In this document: positions 11,940-21,278 of the stretch, piece by piece
Position numbering within the stretch: position 1 is the first letter of the stretch
Layout: each line of letters begins with the position of its first letter
Assembly: GCA_900491605.1 (NCBI GenBank)
Contig: UESW01004767.1
Location: 479,312-543,311 of the forward strand
DNA length: 64,000 nucleotides
Direction: 5' to 3'
Origin: Calamus simplicifolius
Lineage: Eukaryota > Streptophyta > Magnoliopsida > Arecales > Arecaceae
The notes under the pieces: model-generated
Seen by the model: only the letters and a program-made list of their open reading frames with translations
Databases searched by the model: none
What the model was told of the DNA's origin: nothing
Position numbers and translations under genes: made by a program

Positions 11940-12272
11940 GGGCGGTTTGGACCGACGAATCAAAGTGGATCGGTTATGATCGACGGGCGAAATAGGTCGG
12001 GTAGGGCTAATGGATAAAAATGGGTCGGCTGGGGCCGACGGACGAAAATAGGTCGGCATGGGCCGACGGATAGAATAGGTCGGTTAAGGCCGACAGACGA
12101 AAATAGGTCGGCTGGGGCCGACGAATAAAACGGGTCGGCTGGGGCCGACAGGCGAGATGGATCGGCCGGGGCCGATGGAACAATATCGGTCGGCTGGAGC
12201 CGATGGGCGAAAATAGGTCGGCGTGGGCCGACGGAAAAATAGATCGGCCGGGACCGACGGATGAGAATAGGT
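11940..12272. repeat. tandem hairpin array, ~28-bp unit, about 11 copies
   Basis: The typical unit is ggtcggctggggccgacggacgaaaata. Each contains an inverted repeat GTCGGC...GCCGAC. One unit (about 12159-12177) has ATCGGC...GCCGAT, so both arms changed together. Outer units are more decayed. Confidence 0.85.
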
Positions 12273-12620
12273 TTTTGTGCTCCTGCCATCCTGCCAGCGT
12301 TCTGCCATCCCGCAGGCAATTCGGTTTTTTCTTTACTATAAGTGGAGATACGGCAGAGTGGGGGTATAAAGCTGTATCAGAGCTTTCCGGAAGGTGCTCC
12401 TTTCCCATGCAGGTCACCTCGTTGCGATGCGCACGCAACCGTCCACTATTGGACAGTACCTTTTCAAAGGACGATTTTCTGAGCCCGCGATTTTCGAAGC
12501 GTCAGCGGACGATTTCCTGCATTTAATGACTGCGATCCGGGATCAGGAAGGGATCTCGTACACGTCCTGGTTCAGGCGGTGAGTTTGGCGCGCAGTGGGG
12601 TGCTGCGTTTATCGTGAGGG

Positions 12621-12703
12621 CCACGTGGAGGCGTGGGACAGGTGTTTGAATCTCGGGACTCACAGCTTTGATGGCTTATCCCGAGTCTTTCTGCCTATAA
12701 AAA
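12621..12703 (+). promoter_or_regulatory. G-box and TATA box of antisense unit B
   Basis: The palindromic G-box core CCACGTGG lies at 12621-12628 and TATAAAAA at 12696-12703. They precede an ATG at 12784 by 156 and 81 bp. The arrangement resembles a plant core promoter on the plus strand, opposite to the element's own transcript. Confidence 0.5.
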
Positions 12704-12783
12704 GGGGAAAGAGGGGTCTCATCTGGTTATCCCCAAAGTTTCTTTCTCGTTGGAATTTTTACCACACCCGTTCCTCTGTTGCT

Positions 12784-13017
12784 ATGAGTGGAGGATCGAT
12801 TTTTCCTTTCATGGGCTCCTTGCCGCCGGATAGCTGGGGCGACCGGGGAGCAGCTGAAGGACGGCTCATCCTTAGGGGACGAGTCTCGGAGATCATATGG
12901 AGAGCGCACATGGAGGGGGCAGAGATCATACGGAGAGCGCACATATGCGCTTCCGTTGTGATCTGCGGCTCCTGCTGCGGGGGATGCAGGTCAGGAGGTG
13001 TATGGACACCTCCGTAG
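12784..13017 (+). CDS. small ORF of antisense unit B, unknown function
   Basis: A 77-codon ORF starts MSGGSIFPFMGSLPPDSWGD, the first ATG after the TATA box at 12696. I recognise no domain. It has a cysteine-rich end (CGSCCGGC). A possible polyadenylation signal AATAAA lies downstream at 13429-13434, just after a small inverted repeat (atgcctatgaggcat at about 13393-13407). The frame stays open upstream of the ATG to about 12595, so chance is possible. Support comes only from the surrounding promoter and polyA signals. Confidence 0.3.
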   Translation: MSGGSIFPFMGSLPPDSWGDRGAAEGRLILRGRVSEIIWRAHMEGAEIIRRAHICASVVICGSCCGGCRSGGVWTPP

Positions 13018-13724
13018 CACGCGCAGGCTCTCCCTCTTTCGCTGGCTTAGGTTCCCGCGTCTTCTCTGAGGGGAATCCTTGCCACGGGAGGGACAATATG
13101 GGAGCAACCGGGGTTGGATGGTCCCCGGTTTCTCCTGGCTGGGCGGCATATGATTCAGCGCCCCCTCCTAGGGGAGCGGGCTGGATCGTCCGGATCCTCA
13201 GAATCAGCATCCGCGGGCCATGCCTCCTTTTGGATCTTTTAATTCATCCTGCCCAGGCGGATTTGGCCGTTTCTTGGTTTGCATGATTTCTCGATCCGGA
13301 TGTTGGAACATCGTGGTTGTCTAGGCCTGCTCTGGAGCAGTTACCCGGGTCTTGTATTTTGCCTTTATTTTGTGCATTTCAATGTTTTTGTAATGCCTAT
13401 GAGGCATTTGTAATTGATCATGATGGGCAATAAAGAGAGTTATACCCCATTTCTCAATCTGTCTTTTCTTGTGCCGAACTCATTGCTATTCGTCGTTTGT
13501 GGGGCATAAAAGTGTCCCGCTCGCCCTTAGACGAGGATCTCATGACGCCCGAACTAATTGAGGTTCGTATGCGGCGGTGCAGAGATCGTTCGGCGAAATA
13601 CGCTCCTTGCTTAGGTCAGGAGTCTGGTATTTTGTGCTCCGCTTTTATCGGAGCTCGGAGTATCGTGAGTCGGCTCTGGCCGAAGTTCGGGGAGTCTGCA
13701 CCCCTTCTTGTCATGGTTTAAGGA
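13018..13724 (+). other. 3' region of antisense unit B
   Basis: No protein recognised. It has a T-rich stretch with AATAAA at 13429-13434, which looks like a transcript end, and then a non-repeated lead into the next array. Confidence 0.35.
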
Positions 13725-14575
13725 TTTAGTCACTCGAGATAGTCGAGTTTCGGGGAACGTCTTACTTGGCTCTGCCAAGGTTCGAAGGATTTTGTAACTC
13801 GGCCCTGCCGAGGTTTGGAGAAAATCTCACTTGGCCCCGCCAAGGTTCGGAGAACTTTATAGCTCGACCCTGCCGAGGTTCGGAGAATTGATAGCTCGGC
13901 CCTGCCGAGGTTCGGAGAACTGATAGCTCGGCCCTGCCGAGGTTTGGAGAATTGATAGCTCGGCCTTGCCGAGGTTCGGAGAATTGATAGCTCGACCCTG
14001 CCGAGGTTCGGAGAATTGATAGCTCGGCCCTGCCGAGGTTCGGAGAATTGGTAGCTCGGCCCTGCCGAGGTTCGGAGAATTGATAGCTCGGCCCTGCCGA
14101 GGTTCGGAGAATTGATAGCTCGGCCCTGCCGAGGTTCGGAGAATTGATAGCTCGGCCCTGCCGAGGTTCGGAGAATTGATAGCTCGGCCCTGCCGAGGTT
14201 CGGAGAATTGGTAGCTCGGCCCTGCCGAGGTTCTGAGAATTGATAGCTCGGCCCTGCCGAGGTTCGGAGAACTGATAGCTCGGCCCTGCCGAGGTTCGGA
14301 GAATTGATAGCTCGGCCCTGCCGAGGTTCGGAGAACTGGTAGCTTGGCCCTACCGAGGTTCAGAGAATTGATAACTCGGCCTTGCCGAGGTTCGGAGAAC
14401 TGATAGCTCGGCCCTACCGAGGTTCGGAGAATTGATAGCTCGGCCCTGCCGAGGTTCGGAGAACTGGTAGCTCGGCCCTGCCGAGGTTCGGAGAACTGGT
14501 AGCTCGGCCCTGCCGAGGTTCGAAGAACTGGTAGCTCGGCCCTGCCGAGGTTCGGAGAATTGGTAGCTCGGAGGG
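13725..14575. repeat. tandem hairpin array, 32-bp unit, about 25 copies
   Basis: The consensus core is gatagctcggccctgccgag followed by gttcggagaatt. Each unit contains CTCGGC-CCT-GCCGAG, a perfect 6-bp stem with a 3-base loop. At the left end a unit carries CTTGGC-CCC-GCCAAG and another CTTGGC-TCT-GCCAAG, so arm changes are matched. The right side is more homogeneous. Confidence 0.95.
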
Positions 14576-15019
14576 AGCGAATCAGTCGCCGCCGCAGGCT
14601 ACGGCGTCAGGTCTGCGCGGCGCCCAATGGAGGGGGCGCTCGAGCGGAACGGGCGGCGTGTTGTTATGCCTTTACTGGCGATGCTGCTCTTTCCGAAGGG
14701 GTAATTTTATTGCCCGAGCGACGGACTTCCCCGTTTTCCGAGGAAGAGGGGCGTATTAAACAGCCTGGGGAAGCGCTAAATGCATTTAATGCAGGGGGCG
14801 ACAGATCGGAAAGTGTTTCGCCTGGGGAACCTCCGCGTTTATCGATCTTACTCGGGATTAGGGCGCGGCTCTTTGGATTCTTCGCGCATTAGAATGTCGA
14901 CACGTGGCAAATTCTCGTGGGTCGGTGCTCGCGGCGCGGCCGCTCGAGATACCTGCCTGGCGGGTATAAATATGACCGAGGGAGATTGGTTTTGGCCATC
15001 TTTCGGTCTGAGCTAAAAA
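14576..15019 (+). promoter_or_regulatory. promoter region of antisense unit C (G-box, TATA box)
   Basis: The stretch after the array is GC-rich and non-repeated. It has CACGTGGC (G-box/ABRE core) at 14901-14908 and TATAAATA at 14965-14972, 48 bp before the ATG at 15020. This is the best-formed plant-like promoter in the element and reads away from the array. Confidence 0.5.
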
Positions 15020-15313
15020 ATGGACTCTCCAGTGCGGTCGTCAACTGACTCGCGTTCCTCGGTTAGCGACCCAGCGTACTCGAAGGAGAGGGGGACCTCC
15101 GTGATTGTTGATGGGCTGACCCTTGCGTCGGGCCTTGCGACCAATGAGCGGCTCGCTAGGGCCGCCGAGGAGTTCCTGGATGTCTCGGTTCGGGAGGCGG
15201 AGGCCTCACGTCGGGTGATGGGTCGGCAGGAGGAGGAGATTCGGCTGCTCCATCAGCAGGTGGCTGACCTGACTGCACTTCTGGAGAAGTTGATGGGTTC
15301 TGGGGGCAACTGA
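15020..15313 (+). CDS. small coiled-coil ORF of antisense unit C
   Basis: A 97-codon ORF with an intact frame. The N-terminal third is Ser-rich (MDSPVRSSTDSRSSVSD). The C-terminal half has heptad-like Leu/Val spacing (EEEIRLLHQQVADLTALLEKLMG), which predicts a coiled coil. It follows a TATA box by 48 bp and lies between two hairpin arrays. It is much shorter than the unit A protein; the only likeness is coiled-coil character. Function unknown. The intact frame stands out beside the broken gag-pol. Confidence 0.5.
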   Translation: MDSPVRSSTDSRSSVSDPAYSKERGTSVIVDGLTLASGLATNERLARAAEEFLDVSVREAEASRRVMGRQEEEIRLLHQQVADLTALLEKLMGSGGN

Positions 15314-15789
15314 CCCCAGGGGCTCTGTCCGCCCCTGTTTTTGTTTTTGTTTTTCTGTGTCTTTTTGTGCCTTGCAATGGCTCCTTCTCATTTAAATGGA
15401 AAATAGACTCGTCTTTAAGAATTTCTTTCTTCTTTGAGAATGATTATCTTGATACGTTCGACGGACTTGGGCGTCGGTCTAGTCCCATTGTTCTGTGTAT
15501 TAATCGTAGATATGTCGCGTGACGGGTTGCAGGGGGGGCCTCTCAAAGGCTCTCTACTGTTGGAGAGAGTTTCCTGGCCCAACCTGGGGCCATCGGCTGG
15601 TTATGTGAGACCTTCTTAGGGGAATTCTGCCCATGGTGGCATTTTTTCGCATGCCGATGGTCTTCGTTGATCACCCATTTTTTGAACCGGGTGAAGTCCT
15701 TCGGGGACTATTTGGGGGCCGCTCGACTTTGGTCGAGGCTTGTAGGTTTAGACTTTTCGTCGGGGTCTCAACCTTGCCTTGTCATGGCT
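15314..15789 (+). other. spacer after antisense unit C
   Basis: A T-rich stretch follows the stop (tttttgtttttgtttttctg), a plausible 3' UTR. After it comes a lead-in to the next array that already shows decayed repeat-like words. No gene recognised. Confidence 0.4.
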
Positions 15790-16655
15790 CAGGAGATTTA
15801 TCGCTCGGTCTCGTCGAGGTTCGGGGAAAAGTTTTACTTGGCCCTGCCAAGGTTCGGAGATTCGTTGCTCGGCCCTGCCGAGGTTTGGAGACTTTGTTTT
15901 ACTTGGCCCTGCCAAGGTTCGGAGATTTGTTTTACTTGGCCCTGCCAAGGTTCGGAGATTTGTTTTACTTGGCCCTGCCAAGGTTCGGAGATTTGTTGCT
16001 CGGCCCTGCCGAGGTTCGGAGACTTGTTGCTCGGCCCTGCCGAGGTTCGGAGACTTTGTTTTACTTGGCCCTGCCAAGGTTCGGAGATTTGTTTTACTTG
16101 GCCCTGCCAAGGTTCGGAGATTTGTTGCTCGGCCCTGCCGAGGTTCGGAGACTTTGTTTTACTTGGCCCTGCCAAGGTTCGGAGATTTGTTGCTCGGCCC
16201 TGCCGAGGTTCGGAGACTTTGTTTTACTTGGCCCTGCCAAGGTTTGGAGATTTGTTTTACTTGGCCCTGCCAAGGTTCGGAGATTTGTTGCTCGGCCCTG
16301 CCGAGGTTCGGAGACTTTGTTTTACTTGGCCCTGCCAAGGTTCGGAGACTTTGTTGCTCGGCCCTGCCGAGGTTCGGAGACTTTGTTTTACTTGGCCCTG
16401 CCAAGGTTCGGAGATTTGTTGCTCGGCCCTGCCGAGGTTCAGAGACTTTGTTTTACTTGGCCCTGCCAAGGTTCGGAGATTTGTTGCTCGGGCCTGCCGA
16501 GGTTCGGAGACTTTGTTTTACTTGGCCCTGCCAAGGTTCGGAGATTTGTTGCTCGGCCCTGCCGAGGTTCGGAGACTTTGTTTTACTTGGCCCTGCCAAG
16601 GTTCGGAGATTTATTTTACTTGGCCCTGCCAAGGTTCGGAGATTTCCTGTTCAAG
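15790..16655. repeat. tandem hairpin array, 31-34 bp, two interleaved subfamilies, about 26 copies
   Basis: Two unit types alternate: ttacttggccctgccaaggt (+ tcggagatttgtt) and gctcggccctgccgaggt (+ tcggagactttgtt). Their stems are CTTGGC/GCCAAG and CTCGGC/GCCGAG, a T:A to C:G exchange that keeps pairing. The array is open in all three plus-strand frames, so long ORFs here are artefacts. Confidence 0.95.
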
Positions 16656-16790
16656 CAGATAACTCGGTTGTACCGAGGATTGGTAAGCAGCATCTATTTC
16701 CTTTTACGATTTATGGCAATATGGTGCATAACCGATTCACACAATAAGTTGCAGGAAAATAGATAACTGGCGAAGCATAAAGGACATACC

Positions 16791-18119
16791 CTATTGATAG
16801 TATTTGCGGAGGTTGTCCGAGTTCCATTTCCCATCGAGATCCTGCAGCTTGTAGGTTCCTGGCCCGATGATCTCCGTGATCTGGTACGGGCCTTCCTAGT
16901 TCGGCGCCAGCTTTCCTTGCTCCAGCGGTTTGGATACAGAAGCTTTCCGGAGGACGAGGTCGCCGGGTAGGAAGGTTTTCCCCTTGACCCTGGAGGCATG
17001 GTACCGAGCCACCCTCTGTTGATAGGCGGCCGTCCTGATTCGGGCCTTCTCTCTGACTTCCTCTACCAAGTCGAGGTTGGTGCGGAGTTGCTCGTTGCTG
17101 GCTTCCTCCGAATAACTCTCCACCCGCAGAGATGGGAGGCCTATCTCCACAGGGATGACGACCTCTGTACCAAAAGCCATTCAGAATGGAGTCTCGCCCG
17201 TCAGGATTCTCAGAGTGGTGCGATAGGCCCATAAGACATGGTGCAGCTCATCCACCCACCTGCCTTGGGCTCTAGAGAGGCGAGCTTTGATTCCTTGGAG
17301 GAGAGTCCTGTTGGTCACTTCGGCCGCTCCGTTGGCTTGTGGGTGCCCGACCGAAGTAAGGTGGTGACGGATTCCATGTTCTTCGCAGAATTGGCGGAAC
17401 TTGGAATTATCGAATTGCTTGCCGTTATCGGTGATTATGGTATGGGGAAGGCCGAACCGGCAGACGATGGACCTCCACACGAAGTCTTTGGCCCGTGCTT
17501 CGGTGATTTGTGCAACTGCTTCTGCTTCGACCCACTTGGTGAAGTAGTCAATGGCGACGAATAGGAATTTCCGCTGTCCTGTCGCCAGCGGGAATGGGCC
17601 GAGGATGTCCATCCCCCACTTGGCAAAGGGCCAAGCGGAGGATATAGAAACTAGCTCGGCAGAAGGGAGCCTCTGGATGCTTGAATGTCTTTGATAGGCG
17701 TCACAGGCTCGGACTAGGTCGTCCGCGTCCTTCTGCATGGTCGGCCAATAATAGCCTTGTCGCAGTACCTTGTGGCATAGGGACCGGCCTCCCAGATGGT
17801 TGCCGCAAATCCCTTCATGTACCTCTCGTAGAGCATAGTCCGCCTCGGGTGGGCGGAGGCATCTGAGCAGTGGCATAGAAAAAGACCGCTTGTAAAGTCG
17901 GCTGTCGATCAGTACATAGTGGGTCGCTTGCAGCTTCAATTTCCTGGCCTCTCTTCGGTCGGGTGGGAGCGACCCTTCTTTGAGGTAGCTGAGGATAGGG
18001 TCGAACCAGGATGGTTCGGCATCAATTTGCATCACCCGATCGGCTTCCGTGATACTCGGCTTTTCCAGGGTCTCCAGATGGAATTTCTGTTCAGCATCCA
18101 TCGTCTCCGCGGTTGCCAA
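16791..18119 (-). CDS. integrase region of Tat pol (two in-frame stops)
   Basis: Minus-strand frame from 18119 to the stop at 16791-16793. Residues 101-142 form the HHCC-type zinc finger, in which the last Cys is replaced by Tyr (CDAYQRH instead of the usual CxxC). The catalytic core has D171 (GMDILGPFP), D231 (IITDNGKQF) and E267 (QANGAAEVTNRT) with the canonical 35-residue D-E spacing. The frame is stopped by TGA at 17181-17183 (after GETPF) and by TAG at 16896-16898 (LAPN*EGPY, where the family has Trp). After these the C-terminal domain ends normally (DNLRKYYQ). No chromodomain is seen. A single-base deletion near 18157 separates it from the RNase H frame. This copy is inactive. Confidence 0.9.
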
Positions 18120-20173
18120 TCGGGAGAGTAGGTCGGCACGGGCGTTTTCCGATCTAGAATCTGAATAATTTTAAACTCGGCAAAGTGGGGAAGCAGGCCG
18201 CGCACCTCTTGGAGATATCGGATCATGTTCGGTTCTCGGGCTTCGAACTCTCCCCGCACATGGCCGGCCACCAGCTGAGAGTCGGTGAAGGCGCTAAGCT
18301 TTTCCACCTTCAGGTTGTGGGCGATCCGGAGACCGGCTAACAGGGCTTCGTACTCGGCTTCGTTGTTGGAAGCCGGGAAGGAGAATCGGACGCCATATTC
18401 GAAGATCATTCCTTCTGGGCTGGTGAGGACTAGACCCGCACCGGAGTGATGGGCATTGGATGACCCATCGACGTGAAGGAGCCACCGAGCTTCAGGCTTT
18501 GGTCCTTCGGGACTTTTTGGGATAGAGCCGTCTTCTGGGATGGTGCACTCGAGGAGGAAATCGGCCAGTACTTGGGCTTTGATGGCCGGGCGAGGTTGAA
18601 AATGTATGTCATGCTCGCTTAGTTCGACGGCCCATTTGGTCATCCTCCCCGATGTTTCTGGACGGTGGACCACCGCCTTGATGGGTTGATCGGTTAGGAC
18701 CGTCACTGAATGTGCTTGAAAATAAGGCCGTAGCTTCCGGACTGAGGTGATCAAAGCCAGCACTATTTTCTCAATCCTGGCGTACCTCGTCTCTGCATCG
18801 CGGAGCAGCCTACTCACATAGTAGATCGGCCTTTGGATTTTGCCTTCTTCCTTGACTAGCACCGAGCAAACTGCGCCCTCGGAAACGGCCAGGTACAGAA
18901 ACAGAGTCTCCCCTGGGATCGGACTACTAAGAAGTGGAGGCGAGCCGAGGTACTTCTTGAGATCTTGAAATGATTTCTGGCACTCAGGAGTCCACTGGAA
19001 ATTCTTGGCCGATCGGAGAGTTTTGAAGAAGGGGAGGCATCTCTCGGCTGACCGAGCCACGAAGCGGTTAAGGGCCGCTATTCTCCTGGTCAGGCGCTGG
19101 ACCTCTTTAATAGACGCTGGGGGCGCCATTTGTTGGAGAGCTTGAATCTTCTGAGGGTTAGCTTCGATACCCCGCTGGGAGACCATGAAGCCGAGGAATT
19201 TCCCAGAATTGACGCCGAAGGCGCACTTGGTTGGGTTGAGCTTCATTCTATACTTGCGCAGCGTGGCAAAGCTCTCCGCGAGGTCATCAACATGCCGCAG
19301 CGCTTCCTTGCTCTTGACCAGCATATCATTCACATACACCTCCATGTTCCGGCCGATTTGCTCCTTGAACACCTTGTTGACCAGGCGCTGGTAGGTCGCT
19401 CCTGCATTTTTAAGACCGAAAGGCATAACTCGGTAACAGTAGGTACCTCGGTCGGTTATGAAGGCGGTCTTTTCTTCATCCTCGGGGGCCATCCGGATCT
19501 GATTGTAGCCCAAATAGGCATCCATGAATGACAGCTTTTGATGGCCTGAGGTGGCATCCACAAGCTGGTCGATCCGAGGGAGGGGGAAGCTGTCCTTCGG
19601 GCATGCCTTGTTAAGGTCGGTGAAGTCGATGCAGATCCTCCATTTGCCATTCGACTTTTTCACCATGACGACGTTTGACAACCAACTCGGGTAGTTCACC
19701 TCTCGGACAAAATTGGCTTTGATGAGTTTGTCGACCTCCTCTTCAATGGCTTTTTGCCGTTCTGGGGCGAAGCTTCTCTTCTTCTGCTTAACGGGCCTGT
19801 GCATCTCGTCCATATTGAGACGATGGACGAGGACTTCGGGGCTAATTCCTGGCATGTCGGAGGCGGTCCAGGCGAAGATGTCCGCGTTGCTTTGGAGGAA
19901 TCTGATCAGCTCGCGATGAGGCTCTCCCTCGAGCAGCGACCCGATCCTTGTGGTTCGGTCGGGCCGAGCTTCGTCCAGCGGTACTTCTTCCAGTTCTTCC
20001 ACCGGTTCCCCCCGTTGCTCGGCGAAATCTTCGCGGGCGTCTAGCCCGTCAACTTCGGGAATTCCGGACTGAAGGCTCGTGACAAAACATTGCCGAGCCA
20101 TGGCTTGACTTCCCCGAACCACTCCGACTCCTTGCTCGGTGGGGAACTTCAGACAGATGTGGGATAGAGACAA
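18032..20173 (-). CDS. reverse transcriptase plus dual RNase H region of Tat pol
   Basis: A 713-codon open frame. Residues about 140-330 are the RT: first catalytic Asp in SFMDAYLGYNQ (D218), and the active-site box reads YVND (280-283) instead of YVDD, a GAT to AAT change that should kill polymerisation. Residues about 395-510 are the degenerate RT-linked RNase H typical of Tat elements (LYLAVSEGAV). Residues about 560-665 are a second, archaeal-type RNase H with D569 (HVDGSS), E607 (NEAEYEAL) and D631 (FTDSQLV) intact. The last 40 residues are frameshifted junk: after FKIIQI one base is missing near 18157 and integrase continues in the frame starting at 18119. The ORF start at 20173 is an artefact of a frameshift; the reading truly continues from protease. 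Confidence 0.93.
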   Translation of the reverse strand: MSLSHICLKFPTEQGVGVVRGSQAMARQCFVTSLQSGIPEVDGLDAREDFAEQRGEPVEELEEVPLDEARPDRTTRIGSLLEGEPHRELIRFLQSNADIFAWTASDMPGISPEVLVHRLNMDEMHRPVKQKKRSFAPERQKAIEEEVDKLIKANFVREVNYPSWLSNVVMVKKSNGKWRICIDFTDLNKACPKDSFPLPRIDQLVDATSGHQKLSFMDAYLGYNQIRMAPEDEEKTAFITDRGTYCYRVMPFGLKNAGATYQRLVNKVFKEQIGRNMEVYVNDMLVKSKEALRHVDDLAESFATLRKYRMKLNPTKCAFGVNSGKFLGFMVSQRGIEANPQKIQALQQMAPPASIKEVQRLTRRIAALNRFVARSAERCLPFFKTLRSAKNFQWTPECQKSFQDLKKYLGSPPLLSSPIPGETLFLYLAVSEGAVCSVLVKEEGKIQRPIYYVSRLLRDAETRYARIEKIVLALITSVRKLRPYFQAHSVTVLTDQPIKAVVHRPETSGRMTKWAVELSEHDIHFQPRPAIKAQVLADFLLECTIPEDGSIPKSPEGPKPEARWLLHVDGSSNAHHSGAGLVLTSPEGMIFEYGVRFSFPASNNEAEYEALLAGLRIAHNLKVEKLSAFTDSQLVAGHVRGEFEAREPNMIRYLQEVRGLLPHFAEFKIIQILDRKTPVPTYSPDWQPRRRWMLNRNSIWRPWKSRVSRKPIG

Positions 20174-21278
20174 CCGCCTTAAGGGACATCAAGCCGGGCC
20201 TGCCGAATATGGCGTTGTATGGGGACTTGAGGTCGGTCACTAGGAAGTCGGCTTGTACAACGGTTACAAGGGGCCAGGTTCCTGCGCGGACCGTCAGGGT
20301 GACGATTCCTTCTGGGACGATGACGTCGCCGGTGAATCCCATCAGGGTGGAATCTACGGCTCGAAGGTTTTCCATGAGCAATCTCATCCTGGCAAACACA
20401 CCGAGGTACAAAACGTTTACCGAGCTTCCACTATCAACCAGGATCCGGCTTACATCATAATTGTTCAAGTTTAGGGATACAACAAGTGCGTCCTCATGGG
20501 GAAGCTGTATCCCAAGAAGATCATCATCAGAAAAGGAAAGCTCGCCCGTGCGCGCCTTCTTTGGCACCGGTGCATCACCATTGCCCCCGGAGCCCGATCC
20601 GCCGGCCTCTTCAATCATGTTGATGCGGCCAACCACGGGCGGATTTGGTGGAGGAGGGAGTTGTGGGAGCTCGGGCTGGCGATCACCTCCTTGTGGCGGC
20701 TCAGGTGCTCTTCTGAATTGGTCCAACCGTCCCCGCCGAATCAATCTCTCGATCTCATTCTTCAGCTGCCAGCATTCTTCAGTGTCATGACCATGCTCCC
20801 TGTGGTAGCGGCAGTACTTGGCAGGATCTCTTCGGGTCGGGTTCCCTCGGAGAGGTACTGGTCGGGGAAGCTGGCGCTCTATCTCCATGAGGATTTGCGC
20901 CCGGGGCACAGTCAACGGAGTGTAGCGATCGAATCGCCTAGGGGGACTCCGGGAGCGATTCCTTAGCGGCGGCGGAGGGACTCTTTGGCGGCGAGGTGGA
21001 CTTGGCCGACGGACAGGGTGGTGTCTGTCGGGAACTTTGGGCTCTTGCTTCTTCCTTGCCTGTTCAGCGCGGGCCATTCTCCGCGACTCCTCGACCCGAG
21101 CGTATTTGTCCGCAAGGGCCATCATATCAGACAGACATGGGGGGTAGCTGACTTCCATTGCCAAATAGAAGTCGCTCTCCTTTGAAACTCCCCCCGCTAG
21201 GGCGGACATGGCCACCTCATGATTAAGGTGGTCCACCTCCAACATGGCCTTGTTGAAACGGCCAAGATAATTTCTCAA
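20049..21278 (-). CDS. Gag C-terminal part and aspartic protease of the Tat element
   Basis: A 409-codon open frame. Residues 1-70 finish the retrotransposon Gag domain (LRNYLGRFNKAML-like). An Arg/Pro-rich basic linker follows at about 80-150. A knuckle-like CRYHREHGHDTEEC occupies 156-169. The protease has the catalytic DSGSS at 282-286 (ILVDSGSSVNVLY) and a later IFGRP motif. The tail after VVSIPHLS is out of frame: the proper continuation (LKFPTEQGVGVV) is in the frame of the RT ORF, so a frameshift lies near 20165-20180. Confidence 0.9.
   Translation of the reverse strand: MRNYLGRFNKAMLEVDHLNHEVAMSALAGGVSKESDFYLAMEVSYPPCLSDMMALADKYARVEESRRMARAEQARKKQEPKVPDRHHPVRRPSPPRRQRVPPPPLRNRSRSPPRRFDRYTPLTVPRAQILMEIERQLPRPVPLRGNPTRRDPAKYCRYHREHGHDTEECWQLKNEIERLIRRGRLDQFRRAPEPPQGGDRQPELPQLPPPPNPPVVGRINMIEEAGGSGSGGNGDAPVPKKARTGELSFSDDDLLGIQLPHEDALVVSLNLNNYDVSRILVDSGSSVNVLYLGVFARMRLLMENLRAVDSTLMGFTGDVIVPEGIVTLTVRAGTWPLVTVVQADFLVTDLKSPYNAIFGRPGLMSLKAVVSIPHLSEVPHRARSRSGSGKSSHGSAMFCHEPSVRNSRS

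Larger units (their letters stand above)
11762..12783 (+). other. non-coding spacer with array and promoter between antisense units A and B
   Basis: Holds the probable 3' end of unit A, a 28-bp hairpin array (11940-12272), and then a G-box and TATA box that precede the next ORF. No protein signal recognised. Confidence 0.5.

Noticed and set aside
13725..14575. Pol III B-box (tRNA-like) in the 32-bp repeat because of 'gaggttcggag'
   Set aside because: Only GGTTCG matches. The downstream CC and a properly spaced A-box are missing.
13725..16655. CRISPR-like regular repeats with internal palindromes
   Set aside because: Units are contiguous or alternate between two related types with no unique spacers, no leader and no cas genes, and the DNA is a plant nuclear retrotransposon.
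15633..16766. Long plus-strand ORFs of up to 377 codons (and minus-strand ones) over the 15.8-16.6 kb array
   Set aside because: The repeat unit is free of stops in several frames, so ORFs arise automatically. All frames give the same short repeated peptide.
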